A stretch of 64,000 bases of DNA from contig CAVUCH010000013.1 in NCBI GenBank assembly GCA_963739995.1, positions 1-64,000 of the forward strand. The letters run 5' to 3'. Below the pieces are notes generated by a model, which saw nothing but the letters and a program-made list of their open reading frames with translations, was not told the origin of the DNA and did no database searches. The stretch is from CAVUCH01 sp963739995 (GTDB lineage: Bacteria; Acidobacteriota; Vicinamibacteria; Vicinamibacterales; JAENWD01). Both the position numbers and the translations under genes were made by a program. Positions 17,639-26,124 of this stretch are shown here, one piece after another (position 1 is the stretch's first letter; every line of letters begins with the position of its first letter).

Positions 17639-18148
17639 TCACCGCGGGCTCGGAACGCCGGCAAAGAATGCCCGCGCATGCCACGAGTCCCTCGCCGGCA
17701 CTTCCCACTTGCCGGCGTGCAACTCGGCCACACGAGAGAGCGTGTTGTTGAACACGATCGTGTCCGGGGCCACGGCGCCACGGCGCGCGCGCTCGGCAAA
17801 TGCGGCACGGTCGAGCCGAGCGATCCGATCCCCCACGCGAAAGAGCACCGGTCCGTGATTGATGAGCTCCAGCCCCATCTGGCCCTCCAGCGCCGCCAGG
17901 ACCCGCGTCATCGCGTCAATCGAGCAGCCGGAGGCACCCGCGTTCGACTCGTCAACCGCGACGAACAGAAAGCGGTCATGCCGGAGATCACGGGCCGCCG
18001 CCAGCGGTGCGCCGTGCGCGGCCCACTGCTGGAGGAACTCGTCGACGACGGCAAGCAGCGTCTCCTGCTCCGTGCCGGACAACGGCCGTTCGGCCGCGAA
18101 GATCCAGAGACGGGCATCGGGGGGCATCTCGCTGAAGGGAACGCGCAT
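17639..18148 (-). CDS. Conserved hypothetical protein (family often mislabelled 'ABC transporter ATPase')
   Basis: A 169-aa soluble protein. The opening FSEMPPDARLWIFAAERPLSGTE, the central LQQWAAHGAPL, HDRFLFVAVDE and ASGCSIDAMTRVL correspond to a widespread small family of unknown function, seen for example in Bacteroidota, which databases sometimes name an ABC ATPase although no Walker motif exists. None is present here either. The conserved GCSID segment is the most striking feature. ATG start at 18148. Possibly in one unit with the MFS gene downstream. Confidence 0.7.
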   Translation of the reverse strand: MRVPFSEMPPDARLWIFAAERPLSGTEQETLLAVVDEFLQQWAAHGAPLAAARDLRHDRFLFVAVDESNAGASGCSIDAMTRVLAALEGQMGLELINHGPVLFRVGDRIARLDRAAFAERARRGAVAPDTIVFNNTLSRVAELHAGKWEVPARDSWHARAFFAGVPSPR

Positions 18149-18257
18149 GTCCGGATCCTATCAAAACGCGTGACGCCGCCGTATCACCGCAAAGGGCCGC
18201 ACGTCGCACACTCCTCACGTCGCACGCTCCGCACCTCCGCACCCGCCGGCCCGGCTC

Positions 18258-18653
18258 TTACGCGGGCCCGACCGTGATTACCAGCTGCGAGTCGACGTCG
18301 CTTTCGCCTACCTCCTGGTCGGCGGGAGCGCCGCGCACGACCTCGCCGGGCTGCTGCTCCACCTCGATGCGGTAACGGCCCGGAGGCACCTTGATCGTGA
18401 ACCCGCCGGTATTGCTGGTGGTCACCTGATGCCGGGTGCCGTCGGCGTTGTTGATTGCGGTCACGATGCGCCCGACCACCGGCGCGCCGTTGCCAGGTGT
18501 CTGCAATTGTCCGGAAATCGTGCCGGCAGCCGTGGGGGGCTTGGGACCGGCGTCCGCCACCATCACGGCGTGACGGCAGGCACTCCCGGCGATGAAAGCG
18601 ACCACCGTTACGAGGATCACCGCAAAGCAACGGGCGAGGCGCAGCTGACTCAT
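18258..18653 (-). CDS. Small exported protein with carboxypeptidase-regulatory-like beta-sandwich
   Basis: A 131-aa protein with an N-terminal hydrophobic signal (CFAVILVTVVAFIAGSAC) ending in a possible but weak lipobox Cys, so it may be a lipoprotein. The mature part is a single Ig-like/carboxypeptidase-regulatory fold: TISGQLQTPG, VGRIVTAINNADG, TTSNTGGFTIKVPPGRYRIEVE. The ATG at 18653 follows AAAGGAG by six bases, deciding it over the longer frame. Such domains are common in Acidobacteriota and often bind carbohydrate or protein, but nothing specific can be said here. Confidence 0.72.
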   Translation of the reverse strand: MSQLRLARCFAVILVTVVAFIAGSACRHAVMVADAGPKPPTAAGTISGQLQTPGNGAPVVGRIVTAINNADGTRHQVTTSNTGGFTIKVPPGRYRIEVEQQPGEVVRGAPADQEVGESDVDSQLVITVGPA

Positions 18654-18790
18654 CAGATCTCCTTTGGAGGGAGCAGCGACAACCCTGTCGTGCAAGCACA
18701 GCGCCAGCCGTTCGAACGTGCCGCGTAACGCCTGCTTGCCGAGCTTCGCTGTGGCGCGATACAGTCGCAGCGCATGACCAGGAGGTACGC

Positions 18791-19141
18791 GTGATCGCGG
18801 TCGTCTGGCAGTTCGAGGTGCGTGACGGCAAAGAGGACGAGTTCGAGCGGTTCTATGGAGCCAACGGCGCATGGACCGCGATCAGCCGGCGCAGCCGTTC
18901 ATTCCTCGGCAGCTCCTTTCTGAAGGACCTGGCGCAGCCGGATCGGTATCTGGTCGTCGAGTACTGGAGCGAGATGGTGGTGTACGAGCGGCATCACGCG
19001 GACTTCGCGGACGAGGTCGCCGAGCTGGAGCAGCAGCGATCGGCGCTCGTCCGCCTCATGCGCCCGCTGGGGCTGTTCAATGCCCTCGACGTGCCGGCCC
19101 GCTCGGGACCGACATGGTCCCAGCGCACGGGGCGGGAGTGA
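18791..19141 (+). CDS. Antibiotic biosynthesis monooxygenase-like (ABM, dimeric alpha-beta barrel) protein
   Basis: A 116-aa protein with the ferredoxin-like ABM layout: IAVVWQFEVRDGKEDEFERFY as first strand and helix, SFLGSSFLKD, and YLVVEYWSEMVVYERHHADF. Members act as heme-independent monooxygenases or simply bind small ligands; no catalytic assignment is possible here. The GTG start at 18791 is fixed by AGGAGG five bases upstream. It converges on galE, whose stop codon lies just three bases beyond its own. Confidence 0.75.
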   Translation: MIAVVWQFEVRDGKEDEFERFYGANGAWTAISRRSRSFLGSSFLKDLAQPDRYLVVEYWSEMVVYERHHADFADEVAELEQQRSALVRLMRPLGLFNALDVPARSGPTWSQRTGRE

Positions 19142-19144
19142 CGC

Positions 19145-20113
19145 CTATCGGCGGGTGTGCCACGTCCACGCGTGCTCGATGATCGTCCGCAGGTCGGGGT
19201 ACCGTGGCCTCCAGCCGAGCACGTCCTGCGCCCGGCGCGCATCGGCAACGAGCTGCGGTGGATCGCCTCCCCGCCGGGGTGCGGTGGTGCTCGGCACGGG
19301 CGCGCCCCCTACCTGTTCCACCGTCTGAATCACCTCGCGCACGGAGTGGCCGCGCCCGGTCCCCAGGTTGATGGCCGTGCTCGCGCCACCTCCCGCCAGA
19401 TAGGCGAGGGCCTGAACATGGGCGTCGGCCAGATCCATTACGTGGATGTAGTCCCGGATCGCCGTGCCGTCTGGCGTCGGGTAATCGCTTCCGAACACGC
19501 TGACCGGCGGACGCCTGCCCAGGGCCGCCTCGATCACGAGTGGGATGAGGTGAGTCTCCGGGTCGTGAACCTCGCCGATGGCGCCGTCCGGGTCGGCGCC
19601 AGACGCGTTGAAGTAGCGCAGCGCCACCGAGCGCAGATCGTAAGCCTTGCCGTACCAGTGCAGGATGCGCTCGACGAACAGCTTCGACTCGCCGTAGGGG
19701 TTCACAGGCGCCTGGGGGTGCGACTCGTCGATCGGGATCCGTTGTGGATCGCCGTAGGTGGCACACGTGGACGAGAACACCATCAGCGTCACGCCGCGGG
19801 CGACCATGGTGTCGAGCAGGTTCAGCGTGTTGAAGGTATTGTTCCGGAAGTACTTGCTCGGGTCGGTCATCGACTCGCCGACATACGCGTTCGCCGCGAA
19901 GTGGATCACCGCGCCGATGGCGTGCCGGTCGAAGACGCCGCGCAGAAAGGCCACGTCCGCGAGATCGCCTTGCTCGAGCGGTCCCCACTGGACAGCCCAC
20001 GTATGTCCGCACGTGAGGTTGTCGAGGACGATCGGCTCGTGTCCGGCCGCTTTCAGGATCTTCGCTGTGTGGCTGCCGATGTAGCCAGCGCCGCCGGTGA
20101 CCAGAACGTTCAT
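19145..20113 (-). CDS. galE: UDP-glucose 4-epimerase
   Basis: A 322-aa extended SDR enzyme interconverting UDP-galactose and UDP-glucose. The NAD-binding GGAGYIG is at residues 7-13, HFAANAYVGES near 71-81, the catalytic SSTCATYG at 114-121 and the YxxxK pair Tyr140/Lys144 (NPYGESK). RYFNASGADPDG is the usual GalE substrate loop. Length matches the family. AAGGATCGCGC precedes the ATG. It is the last gene of a minus-strand Leloir cluster with galT and a GHMP galactokinase-type enzyme upstream. Confidence 0.95.
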   Translation of the reverse strand: MNVLVTGGAGYIGSHTAKILKAAGHEPIVLDNLTCGHTWAVQWGPLEQGDLADVAFLRGVFDRHAIGAVIHFAANAYVGESMTDPSKYFRNNTFNTLNLLDTMVARGVTLMVFSSTCATYGDPQRIPIDESHPQAPVNPYGESKLFVERILHWYGKAYDLRSVALRYFNASGADPDGAIGEVHDPETHLIPLVIEAALGRRPPVSVFGSDYPTPDGTAIRDYIHVMDLADAHVQALAYLAGGGASTAINLGTGRGHSVREVIQTVEQVGGAPVPSTTAPRRGGDPPQLVADARRAQDVLGWRPRYPDLRTIIEHAWTWHTRR

Positions 20114-20158
20114 GCGCGATCCTTCTCTCCTGCAGGCCGCCGGCCATCCACCGGCTCA

Positions 20159-20271
20159 CCGCCTACCGCCTACCGCCAACCGCCCACCGCCAACCGTCTA
20201 CGCCACCGCCCACCGCCTACCGCCTACCGCCCACCACCGACCACCGACCGCCAGCCTACCGCCCCCCGCCC
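20159..20271. repeat. CCGCCTA/CCGCCCA heptamer repeat array between galK-like gene and galE
   Basis: About 110 bp consist almost entirely of 6-8-base units of the type ACCGCCT, CCGCCCA and CCGCCAA. The same unit in inverted orientation recurs at 60701-60865. The array runs into the 3' end of the galactokinase-type gene. Confidence 0.8.
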
Positions 20272-21716
20272 AATGAAACCCGCCGTGTCCCAAACACCGC
20301 CGCACCGTCCGACGACCCGCTGAACACGTACGCGGTGCGACCGCTGCGTTCCGCGTACCGCGCGGCGATCTCCTCCACTGTGGCCGCGGCGTCAGCGCGG
20401 CCCAACACCGCGACGGTGCCGCCGCTGCCGCCGCCGGTGATCTTCGCCCCGTAAATTCCACGCGCCCCGCCTGCTGCGCGGGCGAGCGTCACGAGATCGT
20501 CGGTGCCGCCCGACCCGAGGCCGCATGCCGAATAGCTGGCGTGCGATTCGTACATCAGCGCCCCGAGCTCCGCGCCCAGGCTGTCCGGGTCACGCGCCTC
20601 CCGCTCGGCCAACGCCTCGAGCTGCTGTCGCCATCGCACCACGCGCCGGTGTTCGGCGACCGGATGCCGGGCGGGAACCCTCACCGCGTAGGTTGTCGCC
20701 GGATCCACTACGGTTACGCGATCGGTGGTGCCTCCATAGCGCGCGAGGAAATCGGCGCCCCGCATCCGCTCCGGAATCTGCGCGGCTTGCGCGTCGAACT
20801 CGTCTGGCGTGACGTTGGCCAGGTATCCGTGCCAGCGCGGATCCTCGATGCGCACGTGGCCGGCTCGGGTGCCCGGATACACGCGCAACCCCGCGAGCTC
20901 CGCCAGCACCCGGTACCCCATGAAGGCACCCAGGCGCACGGACCCGTAATCGGCACCCGACACTGCATGCCGAATGCCGGAATCGATCCCCCACACCGCA
21001 AGCGACGCCGGGATGGGCACCGTGCCCTCGAATTCCGCCGGCTGGCACAGGAGCGCCATCAACCGGCCCCTCTCCCCGTGGATCGCCGCCATCTGATCCA
21101 TCACCCCGCACGGCGCCCCCACGACGAGGTTCTCTACCTGCTGACAGAGCAACGCCATGTCGCGCGGCGACACGTCCAGCCCCGCCGCGGCGGTGAGTGC
21201 CTGCATCGCGGCGGCCTCGAGCGCCGCGGACGAACTGACGCCCTTGCCTTCCGGCACCGCCGACTGAATGGCAACACGGGCACCCATCGCCAACGGCAGC
21301 CCGCGCTCACGGGCGAGCACCAGCCACGCCCCGGCGACATACGCCGCCCAGTGCCGTTCGGGATCCGCCGCGAACCAGGCGCGCGCCGCGTCGTAGGACA
21401 CCACACCCCCGCCGGGCGCGATCGCGTCGAGCGGCACAGTGCAGTCCCGGGACGTGCCGGTATCGGACAGGCTGACAATCCGCAGGATGCGCCCGGCGTG
21501 TGTCTGCACGGCCGCGAACGTCGCCTCGCGAATGGGCCATTGGAGCACGAGCGCGCCGGAGTAATCGGCGATGCCCCCCATCACGTCCAGACGTCCAGGC
21601 GCGCGCGCCACGACAATTTCCCTGTCAGCTTCGAACAGGCCGCGAGCGGGCCCGAACGGATCCGTGTCGAGCGCCTGGAGCCGATCGACGAAGCTGGCCG
21701 TGTCTCCGGTGACCAT
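20256..21716 (-). CDS. GHMP kinase, galactokinase/L-arabinokinase type
   Basis: A 486-aa sugar kinase with all three GHMP motifs: APGRLDVMGGIADYSG (39-54), EGKGVSSSAALE (156-167, phosphate loop) and KITGGGSGGT from about 425. It is about 100 residues longer than enterobacterial GalK, and the MGGIADYSGALVLQ wording is that of the C-terminal kinase domain of plant L-arabinokinase rather than the GEHTDYNGG of classical galactokinases. Its place between galE and galT argues for galactose 1-phosphorylation, but arabinose or a broader range is possible. Start ATG at 21716 without clear Shine-Dalgarno. The last codons and the TAG stop fall inside the CCGCCTA repeat array. Confidence 0.87.
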   Translation of the reverse strand: MVTGDTASFVDRLQALDTDPFGPARGLFEADREIVVARAPGRLDVMGGIADYSGALVLQWPIREATFAAVQTHAGRILRIVSLSDTGTSRDCTVPLDAIAPGGGVVSYDAARAWFAADPERHWAAYVAGAWLVLARERGLPLAMGARVAIQSAVPEGKGVSSSAALEAAAMQALTAAAGLDVSPRDMALLCQQVENLVVGAPCGVMDQMAAIHGERGRLMALLCQPAEFEGTVPIPASLAVWGIDSGIRHAVSGADYGSVRLGAFMGYRVLAELAGLRVYPGTRAGHVRIEDPRWHGYLANVTPDEFDAQAAQIPERMRGADFLARYGGTTDRVTVVDPATTYAVRVPARHPVAEHRRVVRWRQQLEALAEREARDPDSLGAELGALMYESHASYSACGLGSGGTDDLVTLARAAGGARGIYGAKITGGGSGGTVAVLGRADAAATVEEIAARYAERSGRTAYVFSGSSDGAAVFGTRRVSLGGGR

Positions 21717-21798
21717 GGGGGGTGTGTGACGCCGAGTTCCTTTCGTTCAGTGTGCAGGTGTCAGTTCTCGGCTGAGTCCAGAGATCCGGGTTCGCCTC

Positions 21799-22809
21799 TC
21801 ACAACAGCCCCCGCCGCTCGAGCGCGTGCCTGAGCCGGGGCTCGACCTGCGCCCGGATGCCGTCGTTCGCGTAACCCACCCAGGAGACGTCGGGCTCGAC
21901 CGCCAGCGGCGCGTCGAGCGATTTACCATGCGCGTCGGTCACGATGACTCCATGCTCGCGCGCGATCAACTCGGTCGCGAGATCGTACGGGTGACAGCAG
22001 ATGCCGAGCGCCCGGCCGCTGCGAGCCAGGTGTGCGTCCATGAGCGGCCGGATGTCCGCCACGAACCGATCGTGGCCCGCCATGAGCTCATAGAGCTGGC
22101 CGCCAGTGGCGATGTACTGATCCTCGAAGAGGTGCGCCTTGCCGGGCTGCGGCGGACCCAGCGCGGAGAAGACAATCTCTTCGTCGATTGCGGCGAGCTC
22201 CTCGCGGGCCCCCGGGAAGAACCGCGCGATCATGGCGAACCCGTGCGCGATCGTCTGCGCGCTCGACGGTCGCAGTGTCACCGGTGTTCGCGCGCCCGTG
22301 AGTCGATTGAACCGCTCTGCGTGCCCCCCCTCCCCACGCACGGCCCACAGCACGTCACACAGATGCTGCTTGACGGTCGGGATCTCGGTCTGGACGGCCA
22401 GCTCGATGTCGCTGAGGCGCGTGCTCGCCCCGCGGTTCGGCGCCACGCCGGTGAGCACCCAGGCGCTGCGCTTCTGATACATGATCGCCCGCGTCCCATC
22501 GATCGGATCGACGATGATCCGCCAGCGCGCTGCGTCCTCGCGAGTGCCCCGCGGCAGCACGACGTGACCGTCCTCGATGCCCTCGGCGATCAGCACCAGC
22601 GGCGCCCGCGGCGCCACCTCGCGCGAGAAGAAGTCCACGAGCGTCTCTTCGCTGACCCGGTCCACGGCGTAGATCGTGTCGCCCGCCTCCTCGGCGGCGA
22701 TCCCGGACATCTCGTCGAGTGACGCGCGCTCGCACGCATCCACAACGGCACGACGCACCTCTTCCTGCAGCTCGCGGATGGGGGACAGGAGGTCGTGCAC
22801 CTTGTTCAT
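21799..22809 (-). CDS. Inositol monophosphatase-family phosphatase in the Leloir cluster
   Basis: A 336-aa metal-dependent phosphatase of the inositol monophosphatase/fructose-1,6-bisphosphatase superfamily: first metal site LIAEGIED near 93 and WRIIVDPIDGTRAIM near 117, whose two Asp residues are the family's metal ligands. A late YDLATELIAREHGV segment corresponds to the third metal site region, although the usual WD is replaced by YD. The ATG at 22809 was chosen because the longer frame begins inside a GC-rich repeat; GGAG eight bases upstream is itself part of that repeat. The substrate may be a sugar phosphate from galactose metabolism, inferred only from location. Confidence 0.82.
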   Translation of the reverse strand: MNKVHDLLSPIRELQEEVRRAVVDACERASLDEMSGIAAEEAGDTIYAVDRVSEETLVDFFSREVAPRAPLVLIAEGIEDGHVVLPRGTREDAARWRIIVDPIDGTRAIMYQKRSAWVLTGVAPNRGASTRLSDIELAVQTEIPTVKQHLCDVLWAVRGEGGHAERFNRLTGARTPVTLRPSSAQTIAHGFAMIARFFPGAREELAAIDEEIVFSALGPPQPGKAHLFEDQYIATGGQLYELMAGHDRFVADIRPLMDAHLARSGRALGICCHPYDLATELIAREHGVIVTDAHGKSLDAPLAVEPDVSWVGYANDGIRAQVEPRLRHALERRGLL

Positions 22810-22814
22810 CGTCG

Positions 22815-22916
22815 GCTCCAGGCTCCGGGCTCCGGGCTCCAGGGCAGGTCTAACGGCAGGCACTCGGGGCCGCACACGCCCGGGAGCCTGGAGCCCGGAG
22901 CCTGGAGCCAATCCGA
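22815..22916. repeat. Inverted pair of CTCCAGGCTCCGGG repeats
   Basis: The left arm (about 22815-22843) is built of CTCCAGG and CTCCGGG units, and the right arm (about 22889-22914) is its inverse (CCTGGAGCCCGGAGC). They can fold into a long hairpin in the gap between the phosphatase start and galT stop. Related single copies occur at 2877-2897 and 53588-53612. Confidence 0.7.
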
Positions 22917-22924
22917 GGGCGCTG

Positions 22925-23956
22925 TCAACGAACCCTCTTGTAATGTTCCGCGGGCACGTCGCGCAACTCGGCGGCCTTCTCCTCCGGCGCCGTGTCGCTC
23001 AGGAAGTTGCCGCCGCCGATCTCCGGGCCGGCCAGGTACTTCAACAGGTTGGGTTTGCGTAGGGGAGGGTGGAACTCGATGTGAAAGTGGAAGCCAGGGT
23101 ACTGGTGACCGTCCGTTGGGGCCTGGTGCAGCGGCATGACGTATGGAAACGGCATCTGCCACAGGTTGTCGAATCGGACGAGGACCTCGCGTAACACGGC
23201 CGCCAGATCGCGGCGCTCGCCCGTAGAGAGTGCCGCCAGGCTCGGGTGCGTCGCCTTGGGCGCCACGAAGACCTCGTACGCGTAACGGGCGAAATACGGC
23301 ACGAACGCGATGGCCGAGTCGTTCTCTCCGATGATGCGGCGTCCGTCCGCGTGCTCGGCCGCGAGGACGTCCTGGAACAGCACGCGGCCGGTGTCCACCA
23401 GATGCCGCTCGCCGGCGCGCGCTTCGGTCTCAATGGTCTTGAACACGAAATTCGTCGCGTAGATCTGGCAGTGCGGGTGCGGGTTCGAGACGCCGACGAC
23501 CTCTCCTTTGTTCTCGAAGACGAGCACGTGATCGATGCTGTCGCGTCCGCCCAGATCCCTGTATTGTTCCTGCCAGACCTCCAGTAGCCGATCGACCTCG
23601 GGCAGCTCCAGTTCCGCGAGCGTGAGGTCGTGCCTGGGGCTGTAGCAGACCACCCGCGCTATTCCCGCCGCGGGGCGGTTGCGGTAGATACCCGCCAGCG
23701 GCGCGGCCACCTGCGGCGCGAGCGGCCCCACGGATGGATGATCGTTGTCGAACACGTAGACCCCGGAGTACGAAGGGTTCCGCGCGCCGCTCACCCGCCC
23801 GTTTCCGGGGCACAGATAGCAGTCCGCCACGTACGGCGGCACGGCAGTCGCACGCTGACCGACCTCCTGCCCGATCCACGGACGGTCCTGCCTGTGCGCG
23901 GCCACGATGACCCACTCCTCGCGCAGCGGGTGCCAGCGTTCTTCCCAGACGGGCAT
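22925..23956 (-). CDS. galT: Galactose-1-phosphate uridylyltransferase
   Basis: A 343-aa HIT-superfamily enzyme exchanging UMP between UDP-glucose and galactose 1-phosphate. The zinc-site C46-x2-C49 (CYLC), FDNDHPS, and the catalytic N-P-H160-P-H162-C motif are intact; VFVAPKATHPSL and FHFHIEFHPP complete the family pattern. The length is normal. It follows the symporter gene by 72 bp and precedes the phosphatase, as part of the minus-strand Leloir cluster. Confidence 0.96.
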   Translation of the reverse strand: MPVWEERWHPLREEWVIVAAHRQDRPWIGQEVGQRATAVPPYVADCYLCPGNGRVSGARNPSYSGVYVFDNDHPSVGPLAPQVAAPLAGIYRNRPAAGIARVVCYSPRHDLTLAELELPEVDRLLEVWQEQYRDLGGRDSIDHVLVFENKGEVVGVSNPHPHCQIYATNFVFKTIETEARAGERHLVDTGRVLFQDVLAAEHADGRRIIGENDSAIAFVPYFARYAYEVFVAPKATHPSLAALSTGERRDLAAVLREVLVRFDNLWQMPFPYVMPLHQAPTDGHQYPGFHFHIEFHPPLRKPNLLKYLAGPEIGGGNFLSDTAPEEKAAELRDVPAEHYKRVR

Positions 23957-23982
23957 AGGACGATCGACAGCTAAGGCTGCAG

Positions 23983-24014
23983 GCGGCAGCCTGGAGCAGG
24001 GTGGAGACTGCCGC
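23983..24014. repeat. Hairpin between symporter and galT
   Basis: GCGGCAG (23983-23989) and CTGCCGC (24008-24014) form a 7-bp stem with an 18-base loop in the 72-bp gap. It could attenuate transcription between the two genes or be another copy of the cluster's palindromic spacers. Confidence 0.4.
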
Positions 24015-24028
24015 CCCCAGGCTGGCGA

Positions 24029-25792
24029 CTACCCACTGAAATACACATATGCAATCAGGATCAACGCCAGCACCGCGGCCGAGTTGATGACGTCCCACTG
24101 GTTCCAGCTTCTCCGCGTCTCGCGGCGCTGGTCTTCGGTCACGGTGGCGTAGGTCAGGCCCACGAGCCTTTCCGCGGGTGGCGGCTCGGTGGCGTAGCTG
24201 ACCCCCACCATGACCGCCGCGGAGACCAGGAAGATCAGCAGGCTGTAATACTGGAAGTAGATGTTGTTCACAATCCAGAGGAACGTGCCTTCCGAATATC
24301 CCGCTTCGAAACCGGCCATCTTCAGCGACACGGGCGTGTCCACCGCCAGCCGGAACATGCCGAGCATGAAGCCGACGATGAGCGCGGAGAGGCAGCCCTT
24401 GGCATTGAGACGCTTGCTGAACACACCGAAGAAGAACACCGTGAAGATCGGCGGGGCGAGATACCCCTGCATACCCTGCAGGTAGTCGTACAGGCCCCGT
24501 GCGCCCTGGATCACGGGGATCCACGCGATCCCGATCAGCACCATCACCGTCGTCGCCACGCGCCCGACCCATACCAGCTGGGCCTGGCTCGCGTGGGGTC
24601 GGAACTTCCGGTAGAAATCCATGGTGAACAGCGTCGAGCACGCGTTGAACGCCCCGGCCAATGAACTCATCAGGGCCGCGAGCAGTCCAGCCACGACCAT
24701 CCCGCGCACGCCGACCGGCAGCACCTGCTGCACCATCAGCGGAAACGCCGCCTGGGCGGCGGCGTTAATCGTCTCGCCGTTCGCGTCCACCAGGGGCGCC
24801 AGCCCCGGTGCCCTCCCGCTCTTCGCCAGGGCGACGGCGATCATGCCCGGGATGATGAAGATGAACACCGGCAGCAGCTTCAGGAACGCCGCGAAGATGC
24901 TGCCGCGCCGCGCCTCCGTCTGATTGGGTGCGATGAGCGTCCGCTGCACGATGTACTGATCGGTGCACCAGTACCAGAGACCGATGATCGGCGCGCAGAA
25001 CAGCATGCCGACCCAGGGATAGTTCCCGTTGAAGTACCACGCGATTCGCGTCGATTCCTTCACCGGCGCCCACGTGCCTTCCATGCCGGGAGGGATGAGG
25101 GGCTTCCAGAGGTTGAACATCTCGGGGCCGAGCGTCGCGCGTAATTCCCCCCAGCCCCCGAGTGCCTGGAGGCCGAAAACCGTCAGCAGCAGCGAGCCGA
25201 TGATGAGTATGAGCGTCTGCAGCGCCTCGGTGTAGGCCACCGCGCGCATGCCGCCGACGACTGTATACAGGCCGGTGAGCAGGACCACAGCCACCGACCC
25301 GAGCCAGAAACTGTTCAGCGTCAGCCCGCCGAGCTGCAGGCTGACCTCCGGCATCAGCGTGCCGAAGACGACCCCGCCAGCGAAGATGCCAACGGCGATC
25401 TTGGTCAGGATATAGGCAATCAGCGAGATGATGCTCAGCACCCACCGGGCGGTCGGCGAGAAGCGTCGCTCGAGGAACTCCGGCATCGTGTAGACCTTCG
25501 ACCGGAGGTAGAAGGGTACGAACACCCAGCCGAGGATGAGCAGACACCAGGCGTGCAACTCATAATGGGCGAGAGCGACCCCGCTCGTGGCGCCGGACCC
25601 GGCCAGGCCCACCAAATGTTCCGAGCCTATGTTCGACGCGAAGATCGACGCCCCGACCACGACCCACCCGAGGTTCCGGCCTGCCAGGAAGTAATCGTCA
25701 GCGGTGTCGCGATTGGTGCGGACGACCCACCATGTGAGCGCGGCCAGCACGCCGAAGTACGCCAGAATAATCAGCCAGTCCAGAGTCGCCAT
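24029..25792 (-). CDS. Sodium/sugar symporter (SSS family, SglT-like)
   Basis: A 587-aa membrane protein with about 14 hydrophobic segments of the solute:sodium symporter family. Typical motifs are DDYFLAGRNLGW (substrate-cavity helix), ASNIGSEHLVGLAGSGA, TMPEFLERRF, GLWYWCTDQYIVQRTL and LMSSLAGAFNACSTLFTMDFYRK. The last is the SSS signature with the sodium-site Ser residues. It is close to Vibrio-type SglT galactose transporters, and the following galT/galK/galE genes make galactose a likely substrate. The ATG at 25792 is chosen because the family begins with MATLDWLIILAYF; the 18-residue extension is polar and unsupported. Confidence 0.93.
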   Translation of the reverse strand: MATLDWLIILAYFGVLAALTWWVVRTNRDTADDYFLAGRNLGWVVVGASIFASNIGSEHLVGLAGSGATSGVALAHYELHAWCLLILGWVFVPFYLRSKVYTMPEFLERRFSPTARWVLSIISLIAYILTKIAVGIFAGGVVFGTLMPEVSLQLGGLTLNSFWLGSVAVVLLTGLYTVVGGMRAVAYTEALQTLILIIGSLLLTVFGLQALGGWGELRATLGPEMFNLWKPLIPPGMEGTWAPVKESTRIAWYFNGNYPWVGMLFCAPIIGLWYWCTDQYIVQRTLIAPNQTEARRGSIFAAFLKLLPVFIFIIPGMIAVALAKSGRAPGLAPLVDANGETINAAAQAAFPLMVQQVLPVGVRGMVVAGLLAALMSSLAGAFNACSTLFTMDFYRKFRPHASQAQLVWVGRVATTVMVLIGIAWIPVIQGARGLYDYLQGMQGYLAPPIFTVFFFGVFSKRLNAKGCLSALIVGFMLGMFRLAVDTPVSLKMAGFEAGYSEGTFLWIVNNIYFQYYSLLIFLVSAAVMVGVSYATEPPPAERLVGLTYATVTEDQRRETRRSWNQWDVINSAAVLALILIAYVYFSG

Positions 25793-25929
25793 AATTCGCT
25801 CAGTTTCACCTTCCTCCGGGCTACGATGAAGACTGTCGCCCGTCACACGTCAGCAGTCAGCGGCCATAGCCTATCGCGGCGGTGGCGCCGGTCGCGACAG
25901 AATTTCGTTTGGGGCGGAGGCCTCACACC

Positions 25930-26106
25930 ATGAGCCTTGGGATTCCCGAGCTTCTGATCATCCTCGTGATTGTCGTGCTGATCTTCGGGGCCGGACGCCT
26001 TGCGGGTCTGGGCCGAGGTCTGGGGCAGGCAATTCGCGGGTTCAAGGAGGAGCTCCCTGGCGAGCAGGCCGAGGACGACCGGCCGCGGCGCCACGACCGG
26101 GACTGA
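25930..26106 (+). CDS. tatA: Sec-independent translocase subunit TatA/TatE
   Basis: A 58-aa protein with one membrane helix (ELLIILVIVVLIFGAGR), the hinge LAGLGRGLGQAIRGFKEEL and a short charged tail, the exact layout of TatA/TatE. It would form the pore-like element for folded Tat substrates, such as the twin-arginine protein at the left end of the window. tatB and tatC are not nearby. The ATG at 25930 is preferred over an upstream in-frame start that would add a non-family extension. Confidence 0.9.
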   Translation: MSLGIPELLIILVIVVLIFGAGRLAGLGRGLGQAIRGFKEELPGEQAEDDRPRRHDRD

Positions 26107-26124
26107 CCGCGCCCGGCGTTCCCG

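Noticed and set aside
20159..20271. CRISPR array
   Set aside because: Units are 6-8 bases with no unique spacers of regular length, and no cas genes are near; the same holds for 60701-60865.
20541..22722. Plus-strand frames opposite the GHMP kinase and phosphatase (20541-21833 and 21826-22722)
   Set aside because: Both lie antisense to genes with intact catalytic motifs and have shadow-type composition.
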